A stretch of DNA of 52,288 nucleotides from Saprospiraceae bacterium (GTDB taxonomy: Bacteria > Bacteroidota > Bacteroidia > Chitinophagales > Saprospiraceae), in contig JALHOZ010000028.1 of NCBI GenBank assembly GCA_022842725.1, positions 1 through 52,288 of the forward strand, written 5' to 3'. The notes under the pieces were generated by a model, which saw only the letters and a list, made by a program, of their open reading frames with translations, did no database searches and was not told the DNA's origin. Position 1 is the stretch's first letter. Each line of letters starts with the position of its first letter. Shown here one piece after another: positions 17,711 to 27,957 of the stretch. Both the position numbers and the translations under genes were made by a program.

Positions 17711-18223
17711 ATGATTAATTTATTGACATTTACTCCTTTTCAGCCGACACCGGGTCTGGCTATATGGTCATTGGTTATTTTCGTAATTTTCTGGTACATC
17801 ATGGCAAAATTTGCTTTGAAACCTATAGCCGGTGCATTGGCAAAAAGAGAAGAAGACATTCAGAGTGCTTTGGATCAGGCCAAAATAGCCAGAGAAGAAA
17901 TGGCTAATATGAAAGCTGAAAACGAAAAACTATTGGCAGAAGCCAGAGAAGAAAGAGCAAAAATTCTTATGGAAGCCAAAGAAGCCAAAGCTTCTATCAT
18001 TACAGAGGCAAAACTGAAAGCCAAAGAAGAAGCTTCCAAAATCATGCACAATGCTATGCACGAAATTGACAACCACAAAAAGGCTGCCATGATCGAAGTT
18101 AAAAATGAAATCGGTAATCTGGCGACTCAGATTGCGGAAAAAGTATTAAAAAAAGAATTGAAAGGTCAGGCAGAACATGATGGTTTTGTCAACAACCTTA
18201 TCAAAGATATGAATTTGAATTAA
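17711..18223 (+). CDS. atpF: ATP synthase F0 subunit b
   Basis: A 170-residue b subunit: one N-terminal membrane helix (LAIWSLVIFVIFWYIMAKFAL) and then a long charged helix rich in Ala, Glu and Lys that forms the right-handed coiled coil of the peripheral stalk. Length and layout are standard. It links the a subunit to the F1 head through delta. It ends 33 bp before atpH. Confidence 0.94.
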   Translation: MINLLTFTPFQPTPGLAIWSLVIFVIFWYIMAKFALKPIAGALAKREEDIQSALDQAKIAREEMANMKAENEKLLAEAREERAKILMEAKEAKASIITEAKLKAKEEASKIMHNAMHEIDNHKKAAMIEVKNEIGNLATQIAEKVLKKELKGQAEHDGFVNNLIKDMNLN

Positions 18224-18256
18224 TCAGAACTTTATCGTTCTTCAAAAATAAATCGT

Positions 18257-18817
18257 ATGTCAATCACCAGAATCTCGTCCAGATATGCCAAGTCCCTGCT
18301 GGATCTGGCTGTCGAACGAAATGAATTGGAAACCATTCATGAGGATATGTTGCTTTTTCAGAAAATGGTGAGCAACAGAGACCTTTATTTGTTATTAAAA
18401 AGTCCTATCGTCAACGCTACAAAAAAACACAGTATCTTTAAATCGCTTTTTGAAGGAAAGGTGTCTGATACTACCCGAGCCTTTTTTGATATCATCGTGA
18501 CAAAAGGCAGGGAAATGTATCTTCCGGAAATCACCACAGAGTTTATGAACCAGTATAAACAACTGAAAAAGATTTCGGTGGTACATCTTACGACAGCATC
18601 AGAAATATCAGAAGGACAACTCAATGAAATCAAAGATAAACTTCTGAAAACGACAATTACCGCTGACAGTATTGAATTTATAAAAAAAGTGGATCCGGAA
18701 ATCATCGGAGGATATATCGTTCAGATCGGTGATAACCTGTATGATGCAAGTGTAAAACATAAACTTGCCCAATTGAAAAAAGAATTTTTAGACAACGAGT
18801 ATATAAAAGCCATTTAA
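18257..18817 (+). CDS. atpH: ATP synthase F1 subunit delta
   Basis: A 186-residue OSCP/delta subunit. It begins with the family's [18 protein letters not shown] helix and ends with the conserved [28 protein letters not shown] segment, where GG-x-x-x-x-x-G and D-x-S are typical. It sits on top of F1 and binds the b stalk. Position between atpF and atpA is canonical. Confidence 0.94.
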   Translation: MSITRISSRYAKSLLDLAVERNELETIHEDMLLFQKMVSNRDLYLLLKSPIVNATKKHSIFKSLFEGKVSDTTRAFFDIIVTKGREMYLPEITTEFMNQYKQLKKISVVHLTTASEISEGQLNEIKDKLLKTTITADSIEFIKKVDPEIIGGYIVQIGDNLYDASVKHKLAQLKKEFLDNEYIKAI

Positions 18818-18839
18818 TAAAATATTAAAATTAAGTACT

Positions 18840-20423
18840 ATGGTTGATGTAAAACCAGATGAAATATCCGCAATCCTCAAGCAACAATTATCAGGATTCA
18901 AAACAGAAGCGGAACTTGAAGAAGTAGGTTCTGTACTCCAGGTAGGAGATGGTATCGCCCGTGTTTACGGTTTGTCAAAAGCACAAGCCGGTGAATTGGT
19001 CGAATTTGAAAACGGGGTTCAGGCAATTGTCTTAAACCTTGAGGAAGACAATGTGGGTGTGGTTCTTTTGGGTTCCGGTTCCGGAATCAAAGAAGGTTCT
19101 GTAGTCAGACGTACCAACCGTATTGCTTCTATCCAGGTAGGAGAAGGATTTGTTGGCCGTGTGGTCAATCCGCTTGGAGAACCTATAGACGGTAAAGGTC
19201 CTATCCAGGGCACAAAATATGAAATGCCTCTTGAAAGAAGAGCTCCGGGAGTTATTTACAGACAACCGGTAACAGAACCTCTTCAGACAGGTATCAAAGC
19301 GATTGACTCCATGATTCCGATCGGAAGAGGACAGCGTGAGTTGATCATCGGAGACAGACAAACCGGTAAAACGGCTATCGCCATCGACACGATCATCAAC
19401 CAAAAAGAATTTTACGAAAGAGGTGAACCTGTATACTGTATTTACGTTGCTTCAGGTCAAAAAGCATCTACCGTAGCTCAGGTTATGAGATCTCTTGAAG
19501 AAGGTGGCGCTATGGCTTATACTACCATTGTAACAGCATCAGCATCAGATCCTGCTCCATTACAGTTTTATGCACCTTTCGCAGGAGCTGCCATCGGTGA
19601 ATATTTCAGAGATACCGGAAGACCGGCTTTGATTATCTATGATGACTTGTCAAAACAAGCGGTAGCTTATCGTGAGGTTTCTTTGTTGTTAAAAAGACCT
19701 CCGGGAAGAGAAGCATATCCGGGTGACGTTTTCTACCTTCACTCAAGATTGCTTGAAAGAGCAGCAAAAGTCATCAACAATGATAAAATCGCTCAGAGCA
19801 TGAACGATTTGCCTGATTCTTTGAAAAATGCAGGAATCGTAAAAGGTGGAGGTTCTTTGACTGCTTTACCGATCATTGAAACACAAGCCGGTGACGTATC
19901 CGCTTATATTCCTACCAACGTGATTTCCATCACGGACGGTCAGATATTCCTTGAATCAAACTTGTTTAACGCAGGTATCAGACCGGCAATCAACGTAGGT
20001 ATCTCGGTATCCAGAGTGGGTGGTAATGCTCAGATCAAATCCATGAAAAAAGTGGCAGGTACCCTGAAACTTGACCAGGCACAGTACAGAGAATTGGAAG
20101 CCTTTGCAAAATTTGGTTCTGATTTGGATGCAGCGACTTTATCTGTCCTTGAAAAAGGAAAAAGAAACGTTGAAATCCTGAAACAACCTCAATACTCTCC
20201 CGTATCGGTTGAAAAACAGGTTGCCATCATTTATTTGGGTACTCAGGGATTGTTGAGAAATGTTCCGGTTGACAAAATCAGAGAGTTTGAGGAAATTTAC
20301 CTGATGACACTGGAAAGAAATGAATCAGCAACCCTTGAAGCCATCAGAAAAGGTAAATTGGATGATGAAATTCTGAACACTTTAAAAAGAGTGGGCGGAG
20401 AAATCGCAACTCAGTTTAAATAA
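18840..20423 (+). CDS. atpA: ATP synthase F1 subunit alpha
   Basis: A 527-residue alpha subunit with Walker A GDRQTGKT at 171-178, the [13 protein letters not shown] region, the conserved [16 protein letters not shown] strand, and the arginine-finger region ([20 protein letters not shown]). Length is typical. It forms the non-catalytic nucleotide sites of the F1 hexamer. The catalytic beta subunit (atpD) and epsilon (atpC) are not in this window, as is usual in this phylum where they form a separate locus. Confidence 0.97.
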   Translation: MVDVKPDEISAILKQQLSGFKTEAELEEVGSVLQVGDGIARVYGLSKAQAGELVEFENGVQAIVLNLEEDNVGVVLLGSGSGIKEGSVVRRTNRIASIQVGEGFVGRVVNPLGEPIDGKGPIQGTKYEMPLERRAPGVIYRQPVTEPLQTGIKAIDSMIPIGRGQRELIIGDRQTGKTAIAIDTIINQKEFYERGEPVYCIYVASGQKASTVAQVMRSLEEGGAMAYTTIVTASASDPAPLQFYAPFAGAAIGEYFRDTGRPALIIYDDLSKQAVAYREVSLLLKRPPGREAYPGDVFYLHSRLLERAAKVINNDKIAQSMNDLPDSLKNAGIVKGGGSLTALPIIETQAGDVSAYIPTNVISITDGQIFLESNLFNAGIRPAINVGISVSRVGGNAQIKSMKKVAGTLKLDQAQYRELEAFAKFGSDLDAATLSVLEKGKRNVEILKQPQYSPVSVEKQVAIIYLGTQGLLRNVPVDKIREFEEIYLMTLERNESATLEAIRKGKLDDEILNTLKRVGGEIATQFK

Positions 20424-20453
20424 GACCTATTTTTAATATTGAAGTAATATAAC

Positions 20454-21347
20454 ATGTCCGGAAAATTAAAAGAGGTACGGGAAAGGATTAAATCGGTACA
20501 ATCGACACAGCAGATTACCAAAGCCATGAAGATGGTTTCTGCTGCCAAATTGCGAAGAGCCCAACAGGCGATCACCGAAATGCGACCTTATGCCAACCGA
20601 TTGGGCAAAATGATGAAAAACATCGTGTCCAACCTCGAAGGTGACATCAAGTCTCCTTATGTTGAAAAACGAGAGGTCAATAAAGTTGCCATTGTTGTCA
20701 TTACATCCAACCGTGGTCTTTGCGGCGCATTTAATACCAATATCATCAAGGAAGCTATTTCCAAAATTGAAAATGAGTATGCCTCGCAGAAACAACAAAA
20801 AAATATTACCCTGATTTTTGTGGGTAAAAAAGGTTTTGATGTTTTGAAAAAAAGGTACGCTGACCAGACCATCATGGATAATTACGTAGATTTGTTTTCT
20901 GATTTGTCATATGAAAACATTTCCCGGGTATCTCAATATGTTATGGATGGTTATACCGCCAGGCAGTTTGACGCAGTGGATGTTTGTTTCGGACAGTTTA
21001 GAAATGCCGGTGTACAGGAACCTAAATGTGTTGGATTTTTACCAGTGCAACCGGTACAAAAAACCGATAATAATACAGAAATGAAGTCTGATTACTTGTT
21101 TGAACCATCCAAAGAAGCTTTGTTGGATGAGTTGCTTCCAAGTATTCTGCAAACTACTTTCCAGAAGTTTATTCTTGAAAATCATGCTTCAGAACATGGT
21201 GCCCGAATGACTGCCATGGACAATGCAACATCCAATGCTGATGAATTGATGAAGGAATTAAAAATCAATTACAACAAAGCAAGACAGGAAGCCATCACCA
21301 AAGAATTGTCAGAAATTGTTGGTGGTGCCGCAGCACTCAACGGATAA
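20454..21347 (+). CDS. atpG: ATP synthase F1 subunit gamma
   Basis: A 297-residue gamma subunit. The N-terminal coiled-coil start (KEVRERIKSVQSTQQITKAM) and the C-terminal helix (MTAMDNATSNADELM, then NKARQEAITKELSEIVGG) are the two conserved ends that form the rotor shaft. The last gene of the operon, followed 20 bp later by a strong terminator. Confidence 0.96.
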   Translation: MSGKLKEVRERIKSVQSTQQITKAMKMVSAAKLRRAQQAITEMRPYANRLGKMMKNIVSNLEGDIKSPYVEKREVNKVAIVVITSNRGLCGAFNTNIIKEAISKIENEYASQKQQKNITLIFVGKKGFDVLKKRYADQTIMDNYVDLFSDLSYENISRVSQYVMDGYTARQFDAVDVCFGQFRNAGVQEPKCVGFLPVQPVQKTDNNTEMKSDYLFEPSKEALLDELLPSILQTTFQKFILENHASEHGARMTAMDNATSNADELMKELKINYNKARQEAITKELSEIVGGAAALNG

Positions 21348-21366
21348 AAGAGATTTAAATTTTTAT

Positions 21367-21405
21367 AAAAAAGGCAAAACAGATTCTGTTTTGCCTTTTT
21401 TTTTT
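21367..21405. terminator. bidirectional rho-independent terminator after atpG
   Basis: GGCAAAACAG (21373-21382) and CTGTTTTGCC (21386-21395) form a perfect stem with a 3-nt loop, flanked by an A run before and a run of ten T after. The T run ends the atp transcript on the plus strand; the A run on the other side could also end the converging DUF4199 transcript. Confidence 0.9.
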
Positions 21406-21446
21406 AATGTATCTTAGCTCAAAACCTTATTTCAAAGGTTTAATTC

Positions 21447-21968
21447 TTACACAGGTTTTTCATCCTTGCGTAAAAATATCGATACAATAGCGGCCAAAAT
21501 AGCGGAAATAACTGCATTGGACAAAAGACTCTGTATCATCCCGACACCGGAAAATTGTTTTGGCATATCTTCTTCCATTTTTTCCAATGCCTTATTGATT
21601 TCTTCTTCAGGAGCACCCATAGAAGACATCAAATTTTGGGTAGATGCTGAATATTTTTCTACCAGAACATCCAAAAGTTCTGTATCAATATACTTAATCA
21701 GTACAAAAGAAAAAATTGAACTAATAGCAAAACCGACGATTGTTGTCAGGAAGGTGACCTTAAAAGCTTCTCCGTATAAAATGACATTCTGATTGTTTTT
21801 TCTGAATTCAAGACCGGCAATAATCATAAAAATCAAAGAAACGATATATATGACCGCTGCCTGCGTAAACAAACCCAGCTCCAACAAATAAAACAAAGCT
21901 ATAGAAGTGCCAATCAGTGCTAATCCTGTTAATACACCATATTTAAACCATACATTCTGAAATATCAT
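21447..21968 (-). CDS. DUF4199 membrane protein
   Basis: A 173-residue protein with four transmembrane helices (about residues 8-30, 35-52, 70-92, 145-166) and a charged loop between helices 3 and 4. The N-terminal helix followed by the FRKNNQNVILYGEAFKVTF segment is the pattern of the Bacteroidota family DUF4199, whose function is unknown. It starts 4 bp after the stop of the upstream 517-residue membrane protein gene, so the two are probably co-transcribed. Confidence 0.8.
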   Translation of the reverse strand: MIFQNVWFKYGVLTGLALIGTSIALFYLLELGLFTQAAVIYIVSLIFMIIAGLEFRKNNQNVILYGEAFKVTFLTTIVGFAISSIFSFVLIKYIDTELLDVLVEKYSASTQNLMSSMGAPEEEINKALEKMEEDMPKQFSGVGMIQSLLSNAVISAILAAIVSIFLRKDEKPV

Positions 21969-21972
21969 TGAA

Positions 21973-23526
21973 TTATATTTTTATAAAAGGTAAAATTATA
22001 GAATCTTTTGATATTTTATCATCAGAAGCAATAAATTTTCTGATGATCTTAAAATCATGAAACCCTTTGGATAAAGAATCTGTATTGAAATAACATTTTA
22101 AACCTTCTTCACCAAAATGAGGATGATTAAAATAAAAAGTTTCTGATATCTGTAAACTCATGCTGTCAATATAGAACGAAAAGGCTGAAAGATATTTTTC
22201 TTTCACAAGTACTGATTTTTTTCGTTTTTCGTTCTCAATCTGACTTTCAAAAGCTGATTCCAGCAATGTTATCTTTTGTTTTATTGAATCCAACCGATTT
22301 TCAAGGACCGCATCATTTTTGTTAATCCTTAGTTCTTTATTCGTTTGCCTCCTGAGACCGTACAGATTTTCTAAAGCTGCTTTCTTTTTATTCCTGATTT
22401 TATTCAATTCTTTGTCCTCTTTGTGGTGTGCATTAAACCAGGTAAAAACATACCCGGTTTTGTAATACGGTGTAATAGTGGAGTCCTTTTCCATAAATTC
22501 GTACAGTTTTTTATCCATTTTGATAAAAAAAGAAGAAGTCGATTTGGTGATTTCATATTGTTCCATAGAGACCCAGGATAAAAACTTTTTATTGACCTTT
22601 CTTTCTTCATTCGGAAACTCATTGAGCCTCGTAATTCTCAGGTCGTCATAGAAGTTTTCATCAAGAATTAACCCATTGGACAACATATAATCCCGGTCCG
22701 GTTTAAACGGATTTTTAACATTTGTCACCATTATATCGCCGAAACCTAAAATGATGATATAAGGAATAGAAAGGTAAAACAACTTTTTTGTATATCCATT
22801 ATCAATAAAATTATACAATAAAGGCCTATACAAAAAGGATAATGTTACAAATCCATAAAATCTGTACAAATAAAAATAAACTTTACTAAAAGTTTTATTT
22901 TTGATCTTTTTAAATCCACCCAAAGTAATCAAATCAAAAAAGACCATGGATCCTAAGGCAAAAAAAACCAAAGCAAACCATCCTGATACTGCCATTACCG
23001 TGTCATTTCCGGGATATAATTCCTGAATAAAAACAGTTATCGAAATATTCAGGGTAATAAATAACATAAAAGACATAAATAGCAAAAACAGAAGAAAGGT
23101 GTAGGCAAAAATGACACTACATACTTTTTCCAATCTTTCGATAAAATCATCATAACTGCCAACAGAATTTTTTAAAAACCGGTTAAAAATATCAGAATAG
23201 GCAAACTTGTCGTAGTCGATATCCTGGGAAACATATCTTAACCCGATAGCTCCAATCCAAAGACTTCTCAAAATAACATGAATCAACAGATTGATAAAAA
23301 AAATAAGCCACCCCTTTTTAACAATAAATCCCAGAATACCTAATAAAAGCCCCGAATCATCCAACACAGTATTTCTCAAAAAGTCCAGATCCGTTATCAC
23401 CGTTCTCGATTGATAAATACCTAATATAGCAAATCCCGAAATCAATAATTCAAGTTGCCACGATTCTTGCTGTAACTTTTCCAACCATTCTCTGAATATG
23501 GATTTGGAATCCTGTTGGTTTGACAT
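21973..23526 (-). CDS. multi-pass membrane protein with cytoplasmic coiled coil, unknown function
   Basis: A 517-residue protein not recognised as a named family. Residues 1-270 contain about six hydrophobic helices (near 26-48, 65-92, 130-160, 175-198, 212-232, 245-262). Residues 270-517 are soluble and include a Lys/Glu-rich coiled coil (about 370-440) and an end segment rich in beta strand. It has no signal peptide. A downstream DUF4199 gene is 4 bp away. A perfect palindrome and a -7-like element lie in its upstream region. A membrane-stress or transport-accessory role is possible but unsupported. Confidence 0.75.
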   Translation of the reverse strand: MSNQQDSKSIFREWLEKLQQESWQLELLISGFAILGIYQSRTVITDLDFLRNTVLDDSGLLLGILGFIVKKGWLIFFINLLIHVILRSLWIGAIGLRYVSQDIDYDKFAYSDIFNRFLKNSVGSYDDFIERLEKVCSVIFAYTFLLFLLFMSFMLFITLNISITVFIQELYPGNDTVMAVSGWFALVFFALGSMVFFDLITLGGFKKIKNKTFSKVYFYLYRFYGFVTLSFLYRPLLYNFIDNGYTKKLFYLSIPYIIILGFGDIMVTNVKNPFKPDRDYMLSNGLILDENFYDDLRITRLNEFPNEERKVNKKFLSWVSMEQYEITKSTSSFFIKMDKKLYEFMEKDSTITPYYKTGYVFTWFNAHHKEDKELNKIRNKKKAALENLYGLRRQTNKELRINKNDAVLENRLDSIKQKITLLESAFESQIENEKRKKSVLVKEKYLSAFSFYIDSMSLQISETFYFNHPHFGEEGLKCYFNTDSLSKGFHDFKIIRKFIASDDKISKDSIILPFIKI

Positions 23527-23554
23527 GGGTATCTGTTTTGGAAGGTAAAGTAAT

Positions 23555-23599
23555 CAAATATATTTTACTTCACCAATTATCTATTTGGGAAATAGATAA
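23555..23599 (-). promoter_or_regulatory. promoter region with perfect palindrome upstream of the 517-residue membrane protein
   Basis: On the minus strand TATATTTG (23562-23555) matches the -7 element. Upstream of it TTATCTATTT (23577-23586) and AAATAGATAA (23590-23599) form a perfect 10+10 bp palindrome with a 3-bp centre, about 39 bp before the expected start of transcription. No T run follows, so an operator is more likely than a terminator of the converging... upstream helicase transcript, which also runs on the minus strand. Confidence 0.4.
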
Positions 23600-23659
23600 T
23601 AAACAAACAAAAAGGTAACATAATTCCTTATATGGACATTGTTGGAAGGTGCAAAAGGA

Positions 23660-24955
23660 CTATCTCTTTCTGGGTTTTCGTTTGGTATCCTTTTTCAACT
23701 TGGTATTGATCGTCCTCTTTTTGGAAATAAAAGCTGACTTTTCAGGAAGGATGATCGGAATCTTGGCCAGCTGGTTTTTCATTTTAATCACAGGCAATTC
23801 TTCCATGATCATTTCAGGATTCACTTCCACACCTTCAGGAAAATCAATTTTTTCAGGTGTTTTTTGCATCAGGTCTATGATATCTTCAAAAAAAGGCATT
23901 TCTCTTTCTGTGACAAAACTGATGGCGATACCTGATTGATTGGCACGACCTGTCCGACCTATACGGTGCATATAATCTTCCGGCTCTTCCGGAATATCAA
24001 AATTGATAACATGGCTCACCTGACTGATATCTATACCTCTGGCGATGATATCTGTGGCTATAACAAAAGGCAATTCATTGTTTTGAAAGGCATTGACGAT
24101 AGCAAATCGTTGATTCTGAGATTTATTGGAATGAATGACGTTGATTTTTTCACCCAATTCAGGTTCGAGTTTATGGTAGATGATATCGGCAAAAGCTTTG
24201 GTAGCTACAAAAACCACTACTTTGGTTTTTGTCTTGTCTTCCATCAATAGTTTTTTCAGCAGATTAACTTTGGTATTAAAGTTTAAAACATTGTAATAAT
24301 ATTGTTCTATTCTTCCCAAAGGAGTTCCTGTAGGTGCTGCTTCGACAAACTCCGGAAAATTAAAATATTCTTCAATAATTTCCAATACATCCTCCGTCAT
24401 AGTGGCCGAAAACATGATGTTTTGTCTTTTTTCTTTCATCAGATCAAGGATGGCTCTGAGTTGCGGTCTGAAACCCTGATCCAGCATTTCATCTACCTCA
24501 TCGATGACCAACTTTCTGATATGTTTTAACTGAAGGGTTCCGTGATAAGCCAGGTCCAACACCCTTCCCGGTGTACCGACGATAATATCGGCTCCCTGTA
24601 AAAGTTCCATGGCTTGTGTATTCAGATTTGCTCCACCGTGAACACCTATCGTTGCAATATTGACATACGTAATGAGCTGTTTTGCTGCATTTTCGACCTG
24701 GACCACGAGCTCCCGGGTTGGTACAATGATCAGTATCTGCGGATGTCTTTCTTTTGAGAACTTCCACATTCTGATGAGAGGTATTAGATAGGCAAACGTT
24801 TTACCGGTTCCTGTCTGCGCCACACCAAGGATATCCTTTCCCGACATGATGATTGGAAAAGAACGTTCCTGAATAAGGGTAGGCTGTTGGATACCCATAT
24901 CCGCTAAAGCATTGTTTAACGCTTTACCGAGATTAAACGTTTCGAAAGTAACCAT
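23660..24955 (-). CDS. DEAD-box RNA helicase
   Basis: A 431-residue ATP-dependent RNA helicase. Q motif region (FNLGKALNNALADMGIQQPT, then Q29), motif I AQTGTGKT at 46-53, motif II as DEVD at 152-155 (Val for the usual Ala), motif III SAT, and motif VI HRIGRTGR. A short basic tail (TKRKPRKR) may bind RNA. It is of the small RhlE/CsdA-like size without a long C-terminal domain. DEVD is a frequent variant in Bacteroidota and should not abolish activity. Cold-shock or ribosome-assembly roles are typical. It starts 17 bp after the lipoamide dehydrogenase stop. Confidence 0.95.
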   Translation of the reverse strand: MVTFETFNLGKALNNALADMGIQQPTLIQERSFPIIMSGKDILGVAQTGTGKTFAYLIPLIRMWKFSKERHPQILIIVPTRELVVQVENAAKQLITYVNIATIGVHGGANLNTQAMELLQGADIIVGTPGRVLDLAYHGTLQLKHIRKLVIDEVDEMLDQGFRPQLRAILDLMKEKRQNIMFSATMTEDVLEIIEEYFNFPEFVEAAPTGTPLGRIEQYYYNVLNFNTKVNLLKKLLMEDKTKTKVVVFVATKAFADIIYHKLEPELGEKINVIHSNKSQNQRFAIVNAFQNNELPFVIATDIIARGIDISQVSHVINFDIPEEPEDYMHRIGRTGRANQSGIAISFVTEREMPFFEDIIDLMQKTPEKIDFPEGVEVNPEMIMEELPVIKMKNQLAKIPIILPEKSAFISKKRTINTKLKKDTKRKPRKR

Positions 24956-24972
24956 AATATTATTTATCTGTA

Positions 24973-26373
24973 TTAAATATGCAGTGCCCGATTGTCTGTC
25001 GCTGCTAAAGCTGCTTCTTTGACTGCCTCAGTAAATGTCGGATGCGGATGTGAAATCCTCGACATATCTTCAGCGCTTGCTCTGAATTCCATCATGGCGA
25101 CTGCTTCAATGATGACGTCAGCTACGCGAGGGCCTACCATATGAACCCCGAGCACTTCATCGGTATGTTGATCGGCCAAAACCTTTACCATACCGTCGAG
25201 GTCATTGCTTGCTCTGGCACGTCCCAATGCTTTAAATGGAAATTTTCCTGATTTGTAGGAAACACCGGCGGCTTTCAATTCTTCTTCCGTTTTACCGACA
25301 GAAGCGACTTCCGGCCAGGTATAGACCACTCCCGGAATGAGGTTGTAATCAATGTGAGGTTTTCCGCCGCTAATCACTTCTGCTACAAGGATACCTTCTT
25401 CTTCAGCTTTGTGTGCCAACATAGCGCCACGGATGACATCTCCGATAGCATATATATTTTCCACACTGGTCTGCAAATGATGATTAACTTCGATGCGGCC
25501 TTTGTCATCAGTTTTGATTCCGACATTTTCCAGTCCCAGACCTTCAGTATACGGTTTGCGACCTATGGCTACCAGGCAATAATCGGCTTTGATATCAAAA
25601 GTTTCTTCCGTTCCTTTTTTCTGAACGGTAACTGTACAAGAGGTTTTGCCGGATGTGACAGTACTCACTCCATGGCCGAGATAAAAATTGATTCCCAATT
25701 TTTTGAGACTGCGCATCAATTCTTTACTACAATCACCATCCATGGTCGGGATAATTTTATCCTGAAACTCCACAACATCGACAGAGGTACCCAATCTGGC
25801 GAATACCGAACCCAATTCCAATCCGATGACACCGCCACCGATGACTACCATTTTTTTAGGAACGGTATCGATATTGAGTGCTTCCGTGCTGGTAATGACT
25901 CTTTTTTTATCATAACCAAACTGAGCCGGAACAATTGGTTTTGAACCTGTGGCAATGATGATATTCTGACCGGTTATTTGTTTCTGTTCTGTTCCGTTGG
26001 TAATCTGAACGGTATGTTTATCTACAAAAGAACCTAATCCTGTGAAAACGTCAATTTTATTTTTTTTCATCAAAAAATCGATGCCTTTACACGTTTGGTC
26101 AACGACATCATTTTTTCTGGCCACCATTTGTTTCATATTCACTTTCAGTCCGGTAGTTTCAATACCATGAAGAGAAAACTGATGGGCTGCGTTGTGGTAA
26201 TGTTCTGAACTGTCCAATAAAGCTTTGGAAGGGATACATCCTACGTTGAGGCACGTTCCGCCCAATGTGTTATACTTTTCAATGATGGCTGTCTTTTTGC
26301 CAAGTTGTGCATTTCTGATAGCACTTACATATCCTCCGGGGCCTGATCCGATTACGATCACGTCATATTCCAT
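24973..26373 (-). CDS. lpdA: dihydrolipoyl dehydrogenase (E3)
   Basis: A 466-residue FAD flavoenzyme that reoxidises dihydrolipoamide in 2-oxoacid dehydrogenase complexes and the glycine cleavage system. FAD motif VIGSGPGG, redox-active disulfide Cys41/Cys46 in GGTCLNVGCIPSK, NAD-binding GGGVIGLELGSVF, and the C-terminal catalytic HPHPTFTE pair are all intact. The ATG at 26373 (MEYDVIV) is preferred; a GTG two codons upstream at 26379 is possible. It follows the RicT gene closely (8 bp). Confidence 0.96.
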   Translation of the reverse strand: MEYDVIVIGSGPGGYVSAIRNAQLGKKTAIIEKYNTLGGTCLNVGCIPSKALLDSSEHYHNAAHQFSLHGIETTGLKVNMKQMVARKNDVVDQTCKGIDFLMKKNKIDVFTGLGSFVDKHTVQITNGTEQKQITGQNIIIATGSKPIVPAQFGYDKKRVITSTEALNIDTVPKKMVVIGGGVIGLELGSVFARLGTSVDVVEFQDKIIPTMDGDCSKELMRSLKKLGINFYLGHGVSTVTSGKTSCTVTVQKKGTEETFDIKADYCLVAIGRKPYTEGLGLENVGIKTDDKGRIEVNHHLQTSVENIYAIGDVIRGAMLAHKAEEEGILVAEVISGGKPHIDYNLIPGVVYTWPEVASVGKTEEELKAAGVSYKSGKFPFKALGRARASNDLDGMVKVLADQHTDEVLGVHMVGPRVADVIIEAVAMMEFRASAEDMSRISHPHPTFTEAVKEAALAATDNRALHI

Positions 26374-26381
26374 GTTCACTA

Positions 26382-27929
26382 CTATTGATTATTTTGATTT
26401 GGATTATTCTGATTCGGGTTATTTCCTCTCTTTTTTTTGAAAAATTTCTTTTTAGGTTGTTGAGGATTTGTTCCTTCCATTTTAGGTTGTTGGTCAGAAC
26501 CTTCCGGTTTTGGTTTTTGAGGTTGTTGGTTAGGGTTTTGACCTTGAGGACCTGAAGGATTTTTTTGATTTTCAGGACGGTTTGTATTTTTTTGTTCCGG
26601 CCTGTTTTGTTGTCTGTTTTCAGGTGACTGACCGGGTCTGTTTTGCGGATTAGGTTTATTCACCTGGTCCTGGCGCGAATCTCTGTTTGGGTCCCTGTTA
26701 GGTTGATTCGGTTTTTGATTTCTGTTGGGATTTGAAGCATCGCCGGATTTTTCCTGTGTGTTGTTTGAAGGTCTCGGACCATTTTGGTTAGGTCTTGATC
26801 CGTTATTTGGTTTTTTCTTTTTCCTTCTTTTTTCAACAGGCAATTCTATCTGACCGGTTACATCTTCATAGTCAGGAGTATTATCCTGTTCTTCTTTGAT
26901 TTGAGCCAACGTTTCTTTATCCAGAAGTTCTTCCGGAAATACTCCTTTTTTATTTTGGAGTTTGATTTCTTTGACTCTTTCTTTATTAACGGCTATGAAG
27001 TTGGAGCGCATTTTATCATTATCGTATACATAGTACATGATACCTTTAAAAATATCGGTTTTCATCAATGAAGCGCTGCCCAATTTGGTTTTGAGTACAT
27101 CGACATCATCCGGAAAATCGCGAACGGCCTCCATATACATATCGAGTTCATAATTGAGACAACACTTTAATCTACCGCATTGGCCGGATAGTTTTGTCTG
27201 ATTGATGGAAGCACTCTGATATCTGGCGGCAGATGTGTTGACTGATTTAAAGTCGGACAACCACGTAGAACAACATAATTCCCGGCCACAGGAGCCGATA
27301 CCACCAATTCGGGCAGATTCCTGTCGGGCCCCGATTTGCCTCATTTCAATTTTTACTTTGAATTCGCGGGCGTATTCTTTGACCAATTCTCTGAAGTCCA
27401 CACGGCCTTCGGCGGTATAATAAAAGGTGGCTTTCTTTTTGTCTCCCTGGTATTCGACATCACCGATTTTCATATCCAGCCCTAATGTTCTGGCGATAAC
27501 CCTGGCTTTGACCATAGACGCTTTTTCAAGGGTCCTGGCTTCCTGTAGTTTTTCAAGATCTCTTTCATTTGCTTTACGGATGATCTGAAAGGTCACTTTA
27601 TCCTCTGTGATTGATTTTTTTTTCATCTGAAGCCTGACCAGTTCTCCGGATAGTGATATTCTACCCACATCGTAACCGCTTGCCGTTTCGACGACGACCA
27701 TATCCCCGGTGAGGGTATGGAGAGAAGGGATGTTTTTAAAAAAATCTTTGTGGGCTCCTTTTTTGAAAGAAACTTCTACAAAATTATATTCTGTCGGATC
27801 GTACAGGTCTTTTGTATTGATCCAATCATATGTATTCATTTTATTACAACTGCCTGAAGAACAGTGGCCTTTATCTCCGCATCCTTTGGGAGTTCCGCTT
27901 TTATCTACACTACAAGTACTACAACCCAT
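26382..27929 (-). CDS. ricT: RicT/PSP1-domain protein with long Asn/Pro/Gln-rich tail
   Basis: A 515-residue protein. An N-terminal Cys-rich segment (MGCSTCSVDKSGTPKGCGDK) precedes the PSP1 domain, which has the conserved CGRELCC and CGRLKCC cysteines (about residues 215-255) associated with iron-sulfur binding in the RicAFT complex. From about residue 370 the protein is a low-complexity tail of N, P, Q, R and K ending KKKRGNNPNQNN, probably disordered and RNA- or nucleic-acid-binding in character. In Bacillus the homologue (yaaT) is next to holB, and the same adjacency is seen here. RicT in Firmicutes affects RNA processing with RNase Y; the Bacteroidota role is not established. Confidence 0.88.
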   Translation of the reverse strand: MGCSTCSVDKSGTPKGCGDKGHCSSGSCNKMNTYDWINTKDLYDPTEYNFVEVSFKKGAHKDFFKNIPSLHTLTGDMVVVETASGYDVGRISLSGELVRLQMKKKSITEDKVTFQIIRKANERDLEKLQEARTLEKASMVKARVIARTLGLDMKIGDVEYQGDKKKATFYYTAEGRVDFRELVKEYAREFKVKIEMRQIGARQESARIGGIGSCGRELCCSTWLSDFKSVNTSAARYQSASINQTKLSGQCGRLKCCLNYELDMYMEAVRDFPDDVDVLKTKLGSASLMKTDIFKGIMYYVYDNDKMRSNFIAVNKERVKEIKLQNKKGVFPEELLDKETLAQIKEEQDNTPDYEDVTGQIELPVEKRRKKKKPNNGSRPNQNGPRPSNNTQEKSGDASNPNRNQKPNQPNRDPNRDSRQDQVNKPNPQNRPGQSPENRQQNRPEQKNTNRPENQKNPSGPQGQNPNQQPQKPKPEGSDQQPKMEGTNPQQPKKKFFKKKRGNNPNQNNPNQNNQ

Positions 27930-27957
27930 GGTAAAATTGACATTTATTTAAATCCCT

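Noticed and set aside
24497-24522. DEVD in place of DEAD in the helicase as a sign of inactivity
   Set aside because: Val at this position is common in related helicases and all other motifs are intact.
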